Of a stretch of DNA of 16,025 nucleotides, positions 8,272-13,458 are shown piece by piece (positions within the stretch are counted from its first letter, which is position 1; each line of letters starts with the position of its first letter). Under the pieces are notes generated by a model. It did not search any database. It worked only from the letters and a program-made list of their open reading frames with translations, and was not told the DNA's origin. The DNA is taken from the NCBI GenBank assembly GCA_027073795.1, contig JALTEW010000473.1:1-16025 (forward strand), given 5' to 3'. The position numbers were made by a program, and so were the translations under genes. The DNA comes from a bacterium (GTDB taxonomy: Bacteria; Desulfobacterota; S145-22).

Positions 8272-8724
8272 TCAAAGGTTTCGTTCCAGGTTAATGGTTT
8301 TAGAAGGGCTGAACTGGTTCGCCCTAAAGAAATGCATCAGTTTGGCGTCATTCCAGTCAACCAGGGTGTTTACCTTTTTAACACCATTGTTTCTCAGATG
8401 ATCCATAAATTCACTAATCAATCTCCCACCAATTCCCTTCTGCTGATAATCGGGATCCACACAGATGGTATCCAATCTTGCCTCTTCATCGAAAATACCA
8501 TATTCCCCTATATAGAGCTCTCCCATTATAAACCCTATCACCGTTCCACCTTCTTCCTCCGCCACAAGCGACATAGGCAAATAACCTTTGGATTTAAATA
8601 GCTTTTCAAACTTCAACTCATAGTACTTTCGCCGGGGAATATTAAATATCTTCTCACTGATTGCAACTACAACGTCAAAATCTTCAGCCTTCATGGGTCT
8701 AATTTTAATAGTGCTGTTGTTCAT
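8272..8724 (-). CDS. GNAT-family N-acetyltransferase
   Basis: A 150-residue protein with the GNAT fold: IKIRPMKAEDFDVVVAISEKIF at the N-terminus, a central GFIMGELYIGEY strand, then motif A LDTICVDPDYQQKGIGGRLI, in which Q-x-x-G-x-G/G (residues 95-100) binds the acetyl-CoA pyrophosphate. Motif B, NTLVDWNDAKLMHFFRANQF, follows (about 119-138). Acetyl-CoA is the expected donor; the acceptor, small molecule or protein, is not identifiable. The start is ATG at 8724 with GGAGG four bases upstream. It ends 158 bp before the oxidoreductase start and both genes have separate promoters, so they may be co-regulated neighbours rather than one operon. Confidence 0.85.
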   Translation of the reverse strand: MNNSTIKIRPMKAEDFDVVVAISEKIFNIPRRKYYELKFEKLFKSKGYLPMSLVAEEEGGTVIGFIMGELYIGEYGIFDEEARLDTICVDPDYQQKGIGGRLISEFMDHLRNNGVKKVNTLVDWNDAKLMHFFRANQFSPSKTINLERNL

Positions 8725-8816
8725 GGAACCTCCTTTTTTATGGGGTAAAAGTGTTAATGTTTTCTCAGATAGCAGACAAAAATACTTCTCTCCCTTCTTT
8801 TTTATTTCTATCTACA

Positions 8817-8844
8817 TTTATAGTTCATCATTCAGTCCTGTCAA
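8817..8844 (-). promoter_or_regulatory. Predicted promoter of the GNAT gene
   Basis: A perfect TTGACA (8839-8844, minus strand) and TATAAA (8817-8822) lie 16 bases apart. An A-tract of nine bases directly upstream resembles an UP element. The RNA would start near 8810, giving an AT-rich leader of about 85 nt. Confidence 0.65.
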
Positions 8845-9024
8845 GTTTTTTTTTAGCTATCCGCAGTGTAAAACGGTAACAGCCAGAGCTGAAAGGCCAA
8901 AGCGAAGGAAGAACATAAGGTGCTGTCGTATCCAGTCAGTCCAAAGGCATTACGCCTTCTTCACACCTACCAAATATATCAGCACCAGAATCCTGTTTCA
9001 ACCCCCTGGCCCGGAAAACCCGCC
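8845..9024. other. Intergenic region between divergent promoters
   Basis: This is the core of a 357-bp gap between the divergent GNAT and zapB genes. I see no RNA family or credible ORF. The only structure noted is a small AAGGC-ATTAC-GCCTT hairpin at 8944-8958 with no T-run after it. Open frames running through here toward zapB lack a ribosome binding site and family-like sequence. Confidence 0.4.
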
Positions 9025-9053
9025 TTGACTTGTAGCGGGAAGTCATATAAACT
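9025..9053 (+). promoter_or_regulatory. Predicted promoter of zapB-zapA (and possibly the 6S RNA)
   Basis: TTGACT (9025-9030) is followed by TATAAA at 9046-9051 (15-base spacer) or TAAACT at 9048-9053 (17-base spacer). The transcript would start near 9058, about 25 nt before the zapB start, which supports placing that start at 9082. Confidence 0.5.
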
Positions 9054-9081
9054 TGGCTACGAAAATAAACAGGATGCAAAA

Positions 9082-9303
9082 TTGGATAATTTTGAGCGAT
9101 TAGAAAAGGAGGTTGAACGTTTAGTCGATGCCTATGCGAAGTTGAAAGAGGAAGTTGGCACCATCAGGCAGAGTACCCGTGACAGGGGCCATGATATGGC
9201 GGAATTGCAGCGTCGCGTAAGCAAACTTGAACAGGATAGGCATTTAGCGCTGGAAAAGATCGACCAGCTTTTAGAACAACTTAACCAGATTGATCTTGGG
9301 TAG
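9082..9303 (+). CDS. zapB: Small coiled-coil protein, ZapB-like cell-division factor
   Basis: The proposed start is TTG at 9082, with AGGA seven bases upstream (9071-9074), giving 73 residues beginning LDNFERLEKEVERL (first residue read as Met). An upstream in-frame ATG at 8920 would add 54 residues lying partly before the predicted promoter, so it was rejected. Nearly the whole protein is a heptad-like coiled coil rich in Leu/Glu/Lys/Arg, about the size of E. coli ZapB (81 aa). ZapB-type proteins form filaments that associate with the Z-ring through ZapA, and zapA starts 4 nt downstream. Function is inferred mainly from size, coiled-coil character and this neighbour; sequence identity alone would not prove it. 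Confidence 0.65.
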   Translation: MDNFERLEKEVERLVDAYAKLKEEVGTIRQSTRDRGHDMAELQRRVSKLEQDRHLALEKIDQLLEQLNQIDLG

Positions 9304-9307
9304 TTAG

Positions 9308-9598
9308 ATGGTACCTACAGTAGGCGAGCCGGTAAAGGTATATATCCTTGGTCAGGAGTACGTGGTAAAAAGCGAGGAAGGAGAAGATTATGTTCGAAAG
9401 GTGGCGTCGTATGTAAACGAACAAATCGAAACCATCATTGAAACAACTAAAACCGTAACAACTTTTAAGGTCGCGATTCTCGCCGCCATGAGGATTGCGG
9501 ATGAATACTTTAAGGAAATGGAGAAAAACAAGAGGTTAGTAGATTTTGTGGAGGATCGTTCGAAGAACCTTCTAAAAAAGATAGAAAGGCAGGTATAA
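9308..9598 (+). CDS. zapA: Cell-division protein ZapA
   Basis: A 96-residue protein with the ZapA layout. The N-terminal beta domain is VKVYILGQEYVVKSEEGEDY, then YVRKVASYVNEQI, with a C-terminal helix (VAILAAMRIADEYFKEMEK) that forms the coiled-coil dimer. ZapA binds FtsZ in the cytoplasm and bundles protofilaments at midcell. The start ATG at 9308 lies 4 nt after the zapB stop and has only a weak Shine-Dalgarno sequence, so it is probably translated by coupling. As in many Proteobacteria, a 6S RNA gene follows directly. Confidence 0.93.
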   Translation: MVPTVGEPVKVYILGQEYVVKSEEGEDYVRKVASYVNEQIETIIETTKTVTTFKVAILAAMRIADEYFKEMEKNKRLVDFVEDRSKNLLKKIERQV

Positions 9599-9782
9599 AA
9601 ATGTTCCCCTGCTTTGTACGTGAATGTCGACATTTTTTGAGCCAACAGCCAAAAAACGGAAGGATCCTCTGCCTGTTGTGCGCATGCCTCCTCCGAGGAA
9701 GCCTAATGCAGGCATTGATCCGTCCACCTGCGAAAGCAGGTTCAAACTTGTCGGCCACACGGCAATAGCGGGGGAATATTTT
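9599..9782 (+). ncRNA. ssrS: 6S RNA (RNA polymerase-sigma70 regulator)
   Basis: No protein fits here, but the stretch has the 6S RNA plan and length (about 184 nt). A closing stem pairs ATGTTCCCCTGCT (9601-9613) with AGCGGGGGAATATT (9767-9780). A terminal stem pairs GGATC...TGCCTG (9662-9675) with CAGGCA...GATCC (9709-9721), capped by GCATGCCTCCTCCGAGGAAG, closely like the E. coli 6S apical region (GCATGCTCGG...CCGAGAAGCC). In the 3' side of the central bubble lies a CCTGC-GAAA-GCAGG hairpin. The position right after zapA is the classic proteobacterial locus. 6S RNA mimics an open promoter and sequesters sigma70 holoenzyme in stationary phase. Ends are estimated from the closing stem. It may be processed from a zapBA transcript, as I see no convincing own promoter. 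Confidence 0.87.
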
Positions 9783-10026
9783 GAATGAGACATGGTGGAT
9801 AAACAAAGCTCGCAAAAGTTTAACACGCTTATTTATTCTTGTAGCTTGTTATGTAAAAGAAAGTTCATAAAAGTTCAGAGAACCGTGACACCCTGTCTGC
9901 GGAACCGCACTGCCATCAGTTTTTTCCGGCGGCTCCAGACCACCTGATCCATCCTCCCTGAATCTACCGCTTCCTCTTGACCCGAAAAAACACCACGAAA
10001 AAGGTTGATCGGGAAAAGGAGGGCTT
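9783..10026 (+). other. 6S RNA-rny intergenic region with a possible short terminator
   Basis: The gap is 244 bp. A 4-bp hairpin ACTG-CCAT-CAGT at 9909-9920 runs straight into six T (9920-9925). An alternative longer stem pairs GGAACCGC (9901-9908) with GCGGCTCC (9929-9936), with one mismatch, across the same segment. Either could end transcription from zapBA-6S; the stems are weak. No convincing rny promoter was found. The last bases contain the rny Shine-Dalgarno AAAAGGAGGG. Confidence 0.3.
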
Positions 10027-11598
10027 ATGATACATCTCAGCGTATTTTTTGTTACCATCTTCACCCTGATCTTCGCGATCATCGGGGTGATTGCTGGGTT
10101 CCTTATCCGAAAAAAGATTGTTGAAGGTAGAATCAAATCCGCCGAGGAATTGTCCAAAAAGATAATCGAGGAAGCGGAGAAAAAGGCAGAACTCCTCAAG
10201 AAAGAAGCACTGATTCAAGCCAAAGACACCCTCTACCAGTCGAAGGCAGAACTTGAGAAAGAAAGCCGTCAAAAAATGAGGGAGCTTCAATCACTTGAAC
10301 GCTCCCTCGTCCAGCGCGAAACGGCTTTGGACAAACGTGACGAGGCCCTGGCAGGAAAAGAAGAGAAATTTTTACGGCGGCAGGAAGAACTTGACGGAAA
10401 AATCAAACGTGTGGAGGAAATGGAAAAGGGACTTCGCGAACAGATTCTCATGCAACGGGAAAGGCTTGAAAGCATCTCCGGGATGACGGCGGATCAGGCT
10501 AAGAAGATGCTCATGGAATCCCTGGAAGAAGAAGCCAAACACGAAGCGGCAAAACACATCCGTCAAATCGAGGAAACCGCAAAACTGGAGGCGGACAAAA
10601 AGGCAAAGGAAATTATAAGTGTCGCCATCGGGCGCTTCGCGAGTGAATATGTCAGTGAAAAAACGGTGACCGTCGTCAATCTTCCCAGTGATGATATGAA
10701 GGGAAGAATCATTGGTCGGGAAGGCAGAAACATCCGGGCCATAGAGGCAGCGACAGGTGTGGATCTGATCGTGGATGACACCCCGGAAGCGGTTATTCTT
10801 TCTGGATTCAATCCCATTCGTCGGGAAATTGCCCGTATCACCCTCGAAAAACTTATAAAAGACGGCCGTATCCATCCGGCTAGAATCGAGGAAGTCGCAA
10901 CCCGTTCAGAAGAAGAGGTGGAAGCCACCATCAAAGAAGTCGGGGAACAGGCCACCTTCGATTTGGGAATCCACGGACTTCATCCCCAGTTAATTCGACT
11001 GCTTGGAAGCCTGAAGTTCAGAACCAGCTATGCGCAAAATGTCTATCAACATTCCATCGAGGTTGCCTTCCTGTGCGGTCTAATGGCTTCTGAACTGGGG
11101 CTTGACACAAAGATAGCCCGACGCGCAGGACTTTTACACGATATCGGGAAGGCCATAGATCACGAGGTGGAAGGGTCTCACGCAAAGATTGGGGCTGATC
11201 TTGCGAGAAAATACGGTGAAATGCCGGAAATCGTCCATGCCATCGCCTCCCACCACAATGAAGAAAAGCCCCAGACCATACTGGATCACCTGGTCCAGGC
11301 AGCAGATGCCCTCTCTGGAGCGCGACCTGGAGCTCGGCTGGAACTTTTCGAAAGCTATGTACGGCGCCTGGAAGATCTGGAAAACATCGCCAGGGGTTTC
11401 AAGGGAGTCGAAAAGGCCTATGCTATTCAGGCTGGACGGGAACTCCGGGTCATGGTGAAAAGCGATGACATCGATGACGACCGCGCTACTATCCTTTGCA
11501 ACGACATTGTAAAACAGATAGAGAAAAAACTTACCTATCCTGGGCAAATCAAGGTTACTGTCATCCGGGAACTTCGATCGGTCAGCTATGCCAAGTGA
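10027..11598 (+). CDS. rny: Ribonuclease Y
   Basis: A membrane-anchored endoribonuclease of 523 residues, the usual RNase Y length, that starts mRNA decay. The order is one N-terminal transmembrane helix (about residues 3-25), a long charged coiled coil (about 30-200), a KH RNA-binding domain with [15 protein letters not shown] (about 223-237), then an HD hydrolase domain with YQHSIEVAF and the metal-binding pair H371-D372 in [17 protein letters not shown]. The C-terminus [14 protein letters not shown] is typical. The start ATG has a strong AGGAGG six bases upstream. The end overlaps the next gene, a YmdB-type phosphoesterase, by 11 nt, an arrangement also known in Firmicutes (rny-ymdB). Confidence 0.97.
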   Translation: MIHLSVFFVTIFTLIFAIIGVIAGFLIRKKIVEGRIKSAEELSKKIIEEAEKKAELLKKEALIQAKDTLYQSKAELEKESRQKMRELQSLERSLVQRETALDKRDEALAGKEEKFLRRQEELDGKIKRVEEMEKGLREQILMQRERLESISGMTADQAKKMLMESLEEEAKHEAAKHIRQIEETAKLEADKKAKEIISVAIGRFASEYVSEKTVTVVNLPSDDMKGRIIGREGRNIRAIEAATGVDLIVDDTPEAVILSGFNPIRREIARITLEKLIKDGRIHPARIEEVATRSEEEVEATIKEVGEQATFDLGIHGLHPQLIRLLGSLKFRTSYAQNVYQHSIEVAFLCGLMASELGLDTKIARRAGLLHDIGKAIDHEVEGSHAKIGADLARKYGEMPEIVHAIASHHNEEKPQTILDHLVQAADALSGARPGARLELFESYVRRLEDLENIARGFKGVEKAYAIQAGRELRVMVKSDDIDDDRATILCNDIVKQIEKKLTYPGQIKVTVIRELRSVSYAK

Positions 11599-12388
11599 CA
11601 CACGACCTGTCAGGGTTCTGTTCATCGGTGACATCATTGGCCGTCCGGGAAGAAATGCCCTGAAAGCATGGCTGCCCACATGGAAATCTACCCATGCAAT
11701 AGATTTTGTCGTTGCTAACGGGGAAAACGCTGCCGGTGGAATGGGTTTGACCACCAAGGTATATCATGAGCTTTTAAACACCGGAATCGATATCATTACG
11801 TCCGGGAATCACATCTGGAGCAAAAAGGAAATTTATCCCCTCCTAAAATCCTCCGATCGCCTGTTACGCCCAGCCAACTATCCTGAGAATGTCCCGGGAA
11901 GGGGATGGACCCTTCACCCGATACGTGGGCAAAAAGCCCTGATTATTAACCTTGAGGGACGGGTGTTCATGAAAAGCCTGGAATGTCCTTTCAAGACCGT
12001 CGATACCATTCTCGAGGGATTCGACGGCAAAATTGTTCTGGTCGATTTTCACGCCGAAGCTACATCAGAAAAAATTGCGCTGGGCTGGTATCTGGATGGG
12101 CGTGTCACGGCGGTGGTCGGGACACACACACATGTCCAGACCTCCGACGAAATCCTCCTTCCCCAAAAAACCGCCTATATCACCGATCTTGGAATGACAG
12201 GTCCGGTCAACTCTGTCATCGGTATGAAAAAGGATGTAGTCCTACGCCGATTTTTAACGCAGATACCTACAAAATTCGAGGTCGCAACTGGAAAGACAAT
12301 CATTTCCGGCGCGGTAGTACAAGTAAATCCTGATACGGGCCGAGCAATATCTATTGAGAGGGTTCAAGCTCAGGAATCAAGAAGCTAA
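11588..12388 (+). CDS. ymdB: YmdB-type metallophosphoesterase (TIGR00282 family)
   Basis: A 266-residue two-metal phosphoesterase. The predicted metal ligands line up with Bacillus YmdB: D15 in [12 protein letters not shown]46 in NGENAAGG, N74-H75 in SGNHIW, H155 in [10 protein letters not shown], and H180/H182 in [10 protein letters not shown]. Characterised homologues hydrolyse 2',3'-cyclic AMP and other cyclic nucleotides. In Bacillus the gene affects biofilm and motility decisions and lies beside rny. The 11-nt overlap with rny suggests translational coupling and a joint role, for example removing 2',3'-cyclic nucleotides released by RNA decay; that link is inference. A weak hairpin with T-run follows. 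Confidence 0.92.
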   Translation: MPSDTRPVRVLFIGDIIGRPGRNALKAWLPTWKSTHAIDFVVANGENAAGGMGLTTKVYHELLNTGIDIITSGNHIWSKKEIYPLLKSSDRLLRPANYPENVPGRGWTLHPIRGQKALIINLEGRVFMKSLECPFKTVDTILEGFDGKIVLVDFHAEATSEKIALGWYLDGRVTAVVGTHTHVQTSDEILLPQKTAYITDLGMTGPVNSVIGMKKDVVLRRFLTQIPTKFEVATGKTIISGAVVQVNPDTGRAISIERVQAQESRS

Positions 12389-12434
12389 GGGCAAAAGGTG
12401 ACAGATGATAGGCCAGATAGCTGAAAGCAAAACA

Positions 12435-12459
12435 AAAAGGCTTGGAGCTTCGAGCTTTT
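12435..12459 (+). terminator. Weak candidate terminator after rny-ymdB
   Basis: AAAAG (12435-12439) pairs with CTTTT (12455-12459). After a bulged G, CTTGG (12441-12445) pairs with TCGAG (12450-12454) using two G-T pairs, around an AGCT loop. There is little T-tail beyond the stem, so efficiency is doubtful. Confidence 0.35.
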
Positions 12460-12517
12460 CTGCTTCTATCTCATACTTTACTAAGCCGTCAAGCTTTAGA
12501 ACCAAAGGAGAAAAACC

Positions 12518-12856
12518 ATGAGTGATAAAGTACTGGTCATCATCTCTTCCGCAGAAAAGGGAAAGGCTGCCACGGGGTTGATGTACGCCACAAACGCGCT
12601 GAAATACTCGTGGATGAACGAGGTCAAGGTCGTCATCTTCGGGCCCAGCCAGCGACTCTCCCTGAAAGATGAGGAAATCCAGAGATATCTCAAGGAACTC
12701 ATTGAACAATTAGGTTCTGTCCCTTTTGCGTGCAAATATATTGCGGATCAGGAAGGATTTTCGAAGGATCTGTCTAACATGGGATTGGATGTCGTTTATG
12801 TTGGTACAGTCATATCGGATCATATCAAGCGCGGGTTTATCCCCCTTGTATTCTGA
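12518..12856 (+). CDS. DsrE/DsrF-like family protein
   Basis: A 112-residue single-domain protein with the DsrE-like alpha/beta fold: KVLVIISSAEKGKAATGLMYATNAL at the N-terminus, a second strand EVKVVIFGPSQRL, and VPFACKYIADQ containing its only cysteine (C72). Relatives include TusBCD/DsrEFH sulfur-relay subunits and many uncharacterised small proteins of anaerobes. With one mid-chain cysteine it could carry a persulfide, but it lacks partner subunits here and the role is unknown. The start ATG at 12518 has AAGGAG eight bases upstream. The preceding 129-bp gap has no clear promoter, so it may be read through from ymdB; the feo promoter follows it. Confidence 0.7.
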   Translation: MSDKVLVIISSAEKGKAATGLMYATNALKYSWMNEVKVVIFGPSQRLSLKDEEIQRYLKELIEQLGSVPFACKYIADQEGFSKDLSNMGLDVVYVGTVISDHIKRGFIPLVF

Positions 12857-12893
12857 GGCCCTTTCCACAAATTCAAAATTCCCATGTTTTCCC

Positions 12894-12921
12894 TTGACAA
12901 ATCCATTTAAAAAACTATATT
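12894..12921 (+). promoter_or_regulatory. Predicted promoter of the feoA-feoA-feoB operon
   Basis: A perfect TTGACA (12894-12899) and TATATT (12916-12921) are separated by 16 bases in AT-rich DNA. Transcription should begin near 12928, about 28 nt before the first feoA start, immediately ahead of the palindrome-like site at 12931-12950. Confidence 0.7.
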
Positions 12922-12930
12922 TATGAAAAT

Positions 12931-12950
12931 TTAGAGTTAAAGCTACCTAA
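12931..12950 (+). promoter_or_regulatory. Candidate DtxR/IdeR-type operator
   Basis: The 20-bp stretch consists of TTAGAGTTAA followed by AGCTACCTAA. Its ends TTAG...CTAA form an inverted repeat like the outer part of the DtxR/IdeR consensus (TTAGG...CCTAA), but the inner positions match poorly. It lies at about +3 to +22, where a bound repressor would block transcription. A DtxR-family gene lies just beyond feoB. Assignment is by position and partial consensus only. Confidence 0.42.
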
Positions 12951-12955
12951 CAAAA

Positions 12956-13210
12956 GTGACGGAAACAAAAACAAATGAGATCCCTCTCCCTTTTGCCTCT
13001 TTCGGAAAAGAAGTAAAGGTTTCACGCCTCATTGGCGGAGAAGGCATGAAGCGTCGCCTCATGGATATGGCTATCTATCCGGGAGTTAAGGTCAAGCTCT
13101 TGTCCTCTTTCGGAAGGGGGAGAGTCGTGGTCCAGGTTGGTGAAGCACGGTTTGCCCTGGGTCGGGGAATCGCTTATCGCATCATGGTACATGAAAATGG
13201 CAACGGATAA
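12956..13210 (+). CDS. feoA: FeoA, first copy (SH3-like ferrous iron transport accessory protein)
   Basis: An 84-residue FeoA-domain protein starting at GTG 12956. SRLIGGEGMKRRLMDMAIYPGVKVKLL matches the FeoA core (G-x-x-x-R-R-L-x-D-M-G-x-x-P-G), and VVVQVGEARFALGRGIAYRIMV is the final beta strands. FeoA is a small cytoplasmic protein thought to bind FeoB and modulate its activity. The Shine-Dalgarno sequence is poor and the start is therefore less certain, but no better codon exists before the conserved region. About 12 extra N-terminal residues (TETKTNEIPLPF) precede the domain. It overlaps the second feoA by up to 20 nt. Confidence 0.86.
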   Translation: MTETKTNEIPLPFASFGKEVKVSRLIGGEGMKRRLMDMAIYPGVKVKLLSSFGRGRVVVQVGEARFALGRGIAYRIMVHENGNG

Positions 13211-13442
13211 CCTAAAGCCTCTAAGCGAGCTTTTACCCGGAGACAGGGGCGTTATCCGAAAGATGAAAACGAAAGGTGCCATTCGGCGCAGACTCATGGA
13301 CATGGGGTTTGTAACCGGAACACCTGTTGAAGTTGAAAAAATCGCTCCTCTTGGAGACCCGGTGGATATCCTTGTCAAAGGTTGCCACGTCAGCATCCGG
13401 AAAGAGGAGGCGCAAAACGTCTGGGTGGAAACCACGCCATAG
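13191..13442 (+). CDS. feoA: FeoA, second copy
   Basis: An 83-residue FeoA-domain protein. KPLSELLPGDRGVIRKMKTKG leads into AIRRRLMDMGFVTGTPVEVEKIAPLGDPVDI, an excellent FeoA match (the PLGDP turn is nearly invariant), then VSIRKEEAQNVWV. Starts at 13191 (MKMATDN) or 13197 (MATDN) are both possible and neither has a clear ribosome binding site, consistent with coupling to the overlapping first feoA. An in-frame ATG further upstream (13137) lies deep in the first feoA and was rejected. This copy is closer to canonical FeoA than the first, so the two may bind FeoB differently or form a hetero-assembly; that is inference. Confidence 0.9.
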   Translation: MKMATDNLKPLSELLPGDRGVIRKMKTKGAIRRRLMDMGFVTGTPVEVEKIAPLGDPVDILVKGCHVSIRKEEAQNVWVETTP

Positions 13443-13458
13443 CTCAGAGACATCCTAA

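Noticed and set aside
6489..8778. The shared 10-mer AGCAGACAAA upstream of both thpR and the GNAT gene
   Set aside because: It is too short, at different distances from the promoters, and not palindromic; chance is sufficient.
8845..9024. A possible riboswitch (GEMM or cobalamin type) because of AAGGCCAAAGCG-like sequence
   Set aside because: The conserved cores of those classes are missing and the stretch lies upstream of the zapB promoter, so it would not be in that transcript.
8920..9303. A longer 127-residue version of the ZapB-like protein
   Set aside because: The extra N-terminal part crosses the predicted promoter, has no ribosome binding site and looks like random translation; the coiled coil begins right at the TTG with an AGGA upstream.
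9510..9826. Minus-strand open frames of 84-101 codons across the zapA end and the 6S RNA
   Set aside because: They are antisense to a clear zapA and a structured RNA, and show no recognisable family or ribosome binding site.
9783..10026. A tRNA gene between the 6S RNA and rny
   Set aside because: There is no T-loop GGTTCRANNCC, anticodon arm or acceptor pairing.
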